Part shown: piece by piece, positions 24,170 through 24,173 of the stretch | Layout: every line of letters begins with the position of its first letter | Position numbering within the stretch: the first letter of the stretch is position 1 | Assembly: GCA_937899155.1 (NCBI GenBank) | Contig: CALDJM010000075.1 | Location: forward strand, 1 to 24,173 | Length of the DNA: 24,173 nucleotides | DNA from: an uncultured bacterium | Lineage (GTDB): Bacteria > Patescibacteriota > Dojkabacteria > SC72 | Reading direction: 5' to 3' | The notes under the pieces: model-generated | Databases searched by the model: none | Told to the model about the DNA's origin: nothing | The model's input: only the letters and a program-made list of their open reading frames with translations | Program-made: the position numbers and the translations under genes

Positions 24170-24173
24170 GGAT

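Overview
The window is AT-rich and gene-dense. Intergenic gaps are short, coding frames are long and intact under the standard code, and there is no rRNA, tRNA, insertion sequence or CRISPR array. Many genes encode exported proteins: an N-terminal signal or anchor segment followed by Cys-rich or fibronectin-like domains, in the style common in Candidate Phyla Radiation (Patescibacteria) genomes. That lineage is an inference from protein architecture; I cannot place the class, although the FN3 proteins recall Microgenomates, Dojkabacteria and Katanobacteria.

Region 1 (about 1-13,316, all + strand) is a cell-surface and secretion-like block. It holds a very large Cys-rich exported protein whose 5' end lies outside the window, a small one-TM coiled-coil protein, a two-FN3 protein with a sortase-like IPKTG tail, a shorter paralogue of it without a signal peptide, a second Cys-rich exported protein, a VirB6/TrbL-like polytopic membrane protein, an 867-residue protein joining a large helical domain, one TM segment and an external M23 peptidase, and an unknown single-TM protein. 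Together they look like part of a type IV secretion-like or host/surface-attachment apparatus. No ATPase (VirB4/VirD4) is present, so this is an inference.

Region 2 (13,349-16,543, +) holds a secreted amidase-like/Ig/SH3 protein interrupted by one in-frame TAG, then a UvrD/PcrA-type helicase 12 nt downstream. Region 3 (16,546-18,991) has a minus-strand G5-domain cell-wall lysozyme-like protein divergent from a membrane-anchored TPR protein, with overlapping back-to-back promoters. Region 4 (18,974-24,173) has EF-G (fusA) with its own promoter, a bidirectional terminator, two related minus-strand HAD-family genes (one a double-HAD fusion), and a divergent CDP-alcohol phosphatidyltransferase gene.

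Two properties run through the window. Almost no start codon has a Shine-Dalgarno sequence, and several plausible promoters put the -10 box only 5-8 nt before the start codon, which suggests leaderless transcripts. All 16 genes stop at TAA or TAG and none at TGA. The most unusual single-gene observations are the Asp-to-Asn change in the EF-G G4 motif (NKIN), the in-frame TAG inside a conserved domain at 13,577, and the loss of the second catalytic Asp in both paralogous HAD domains.
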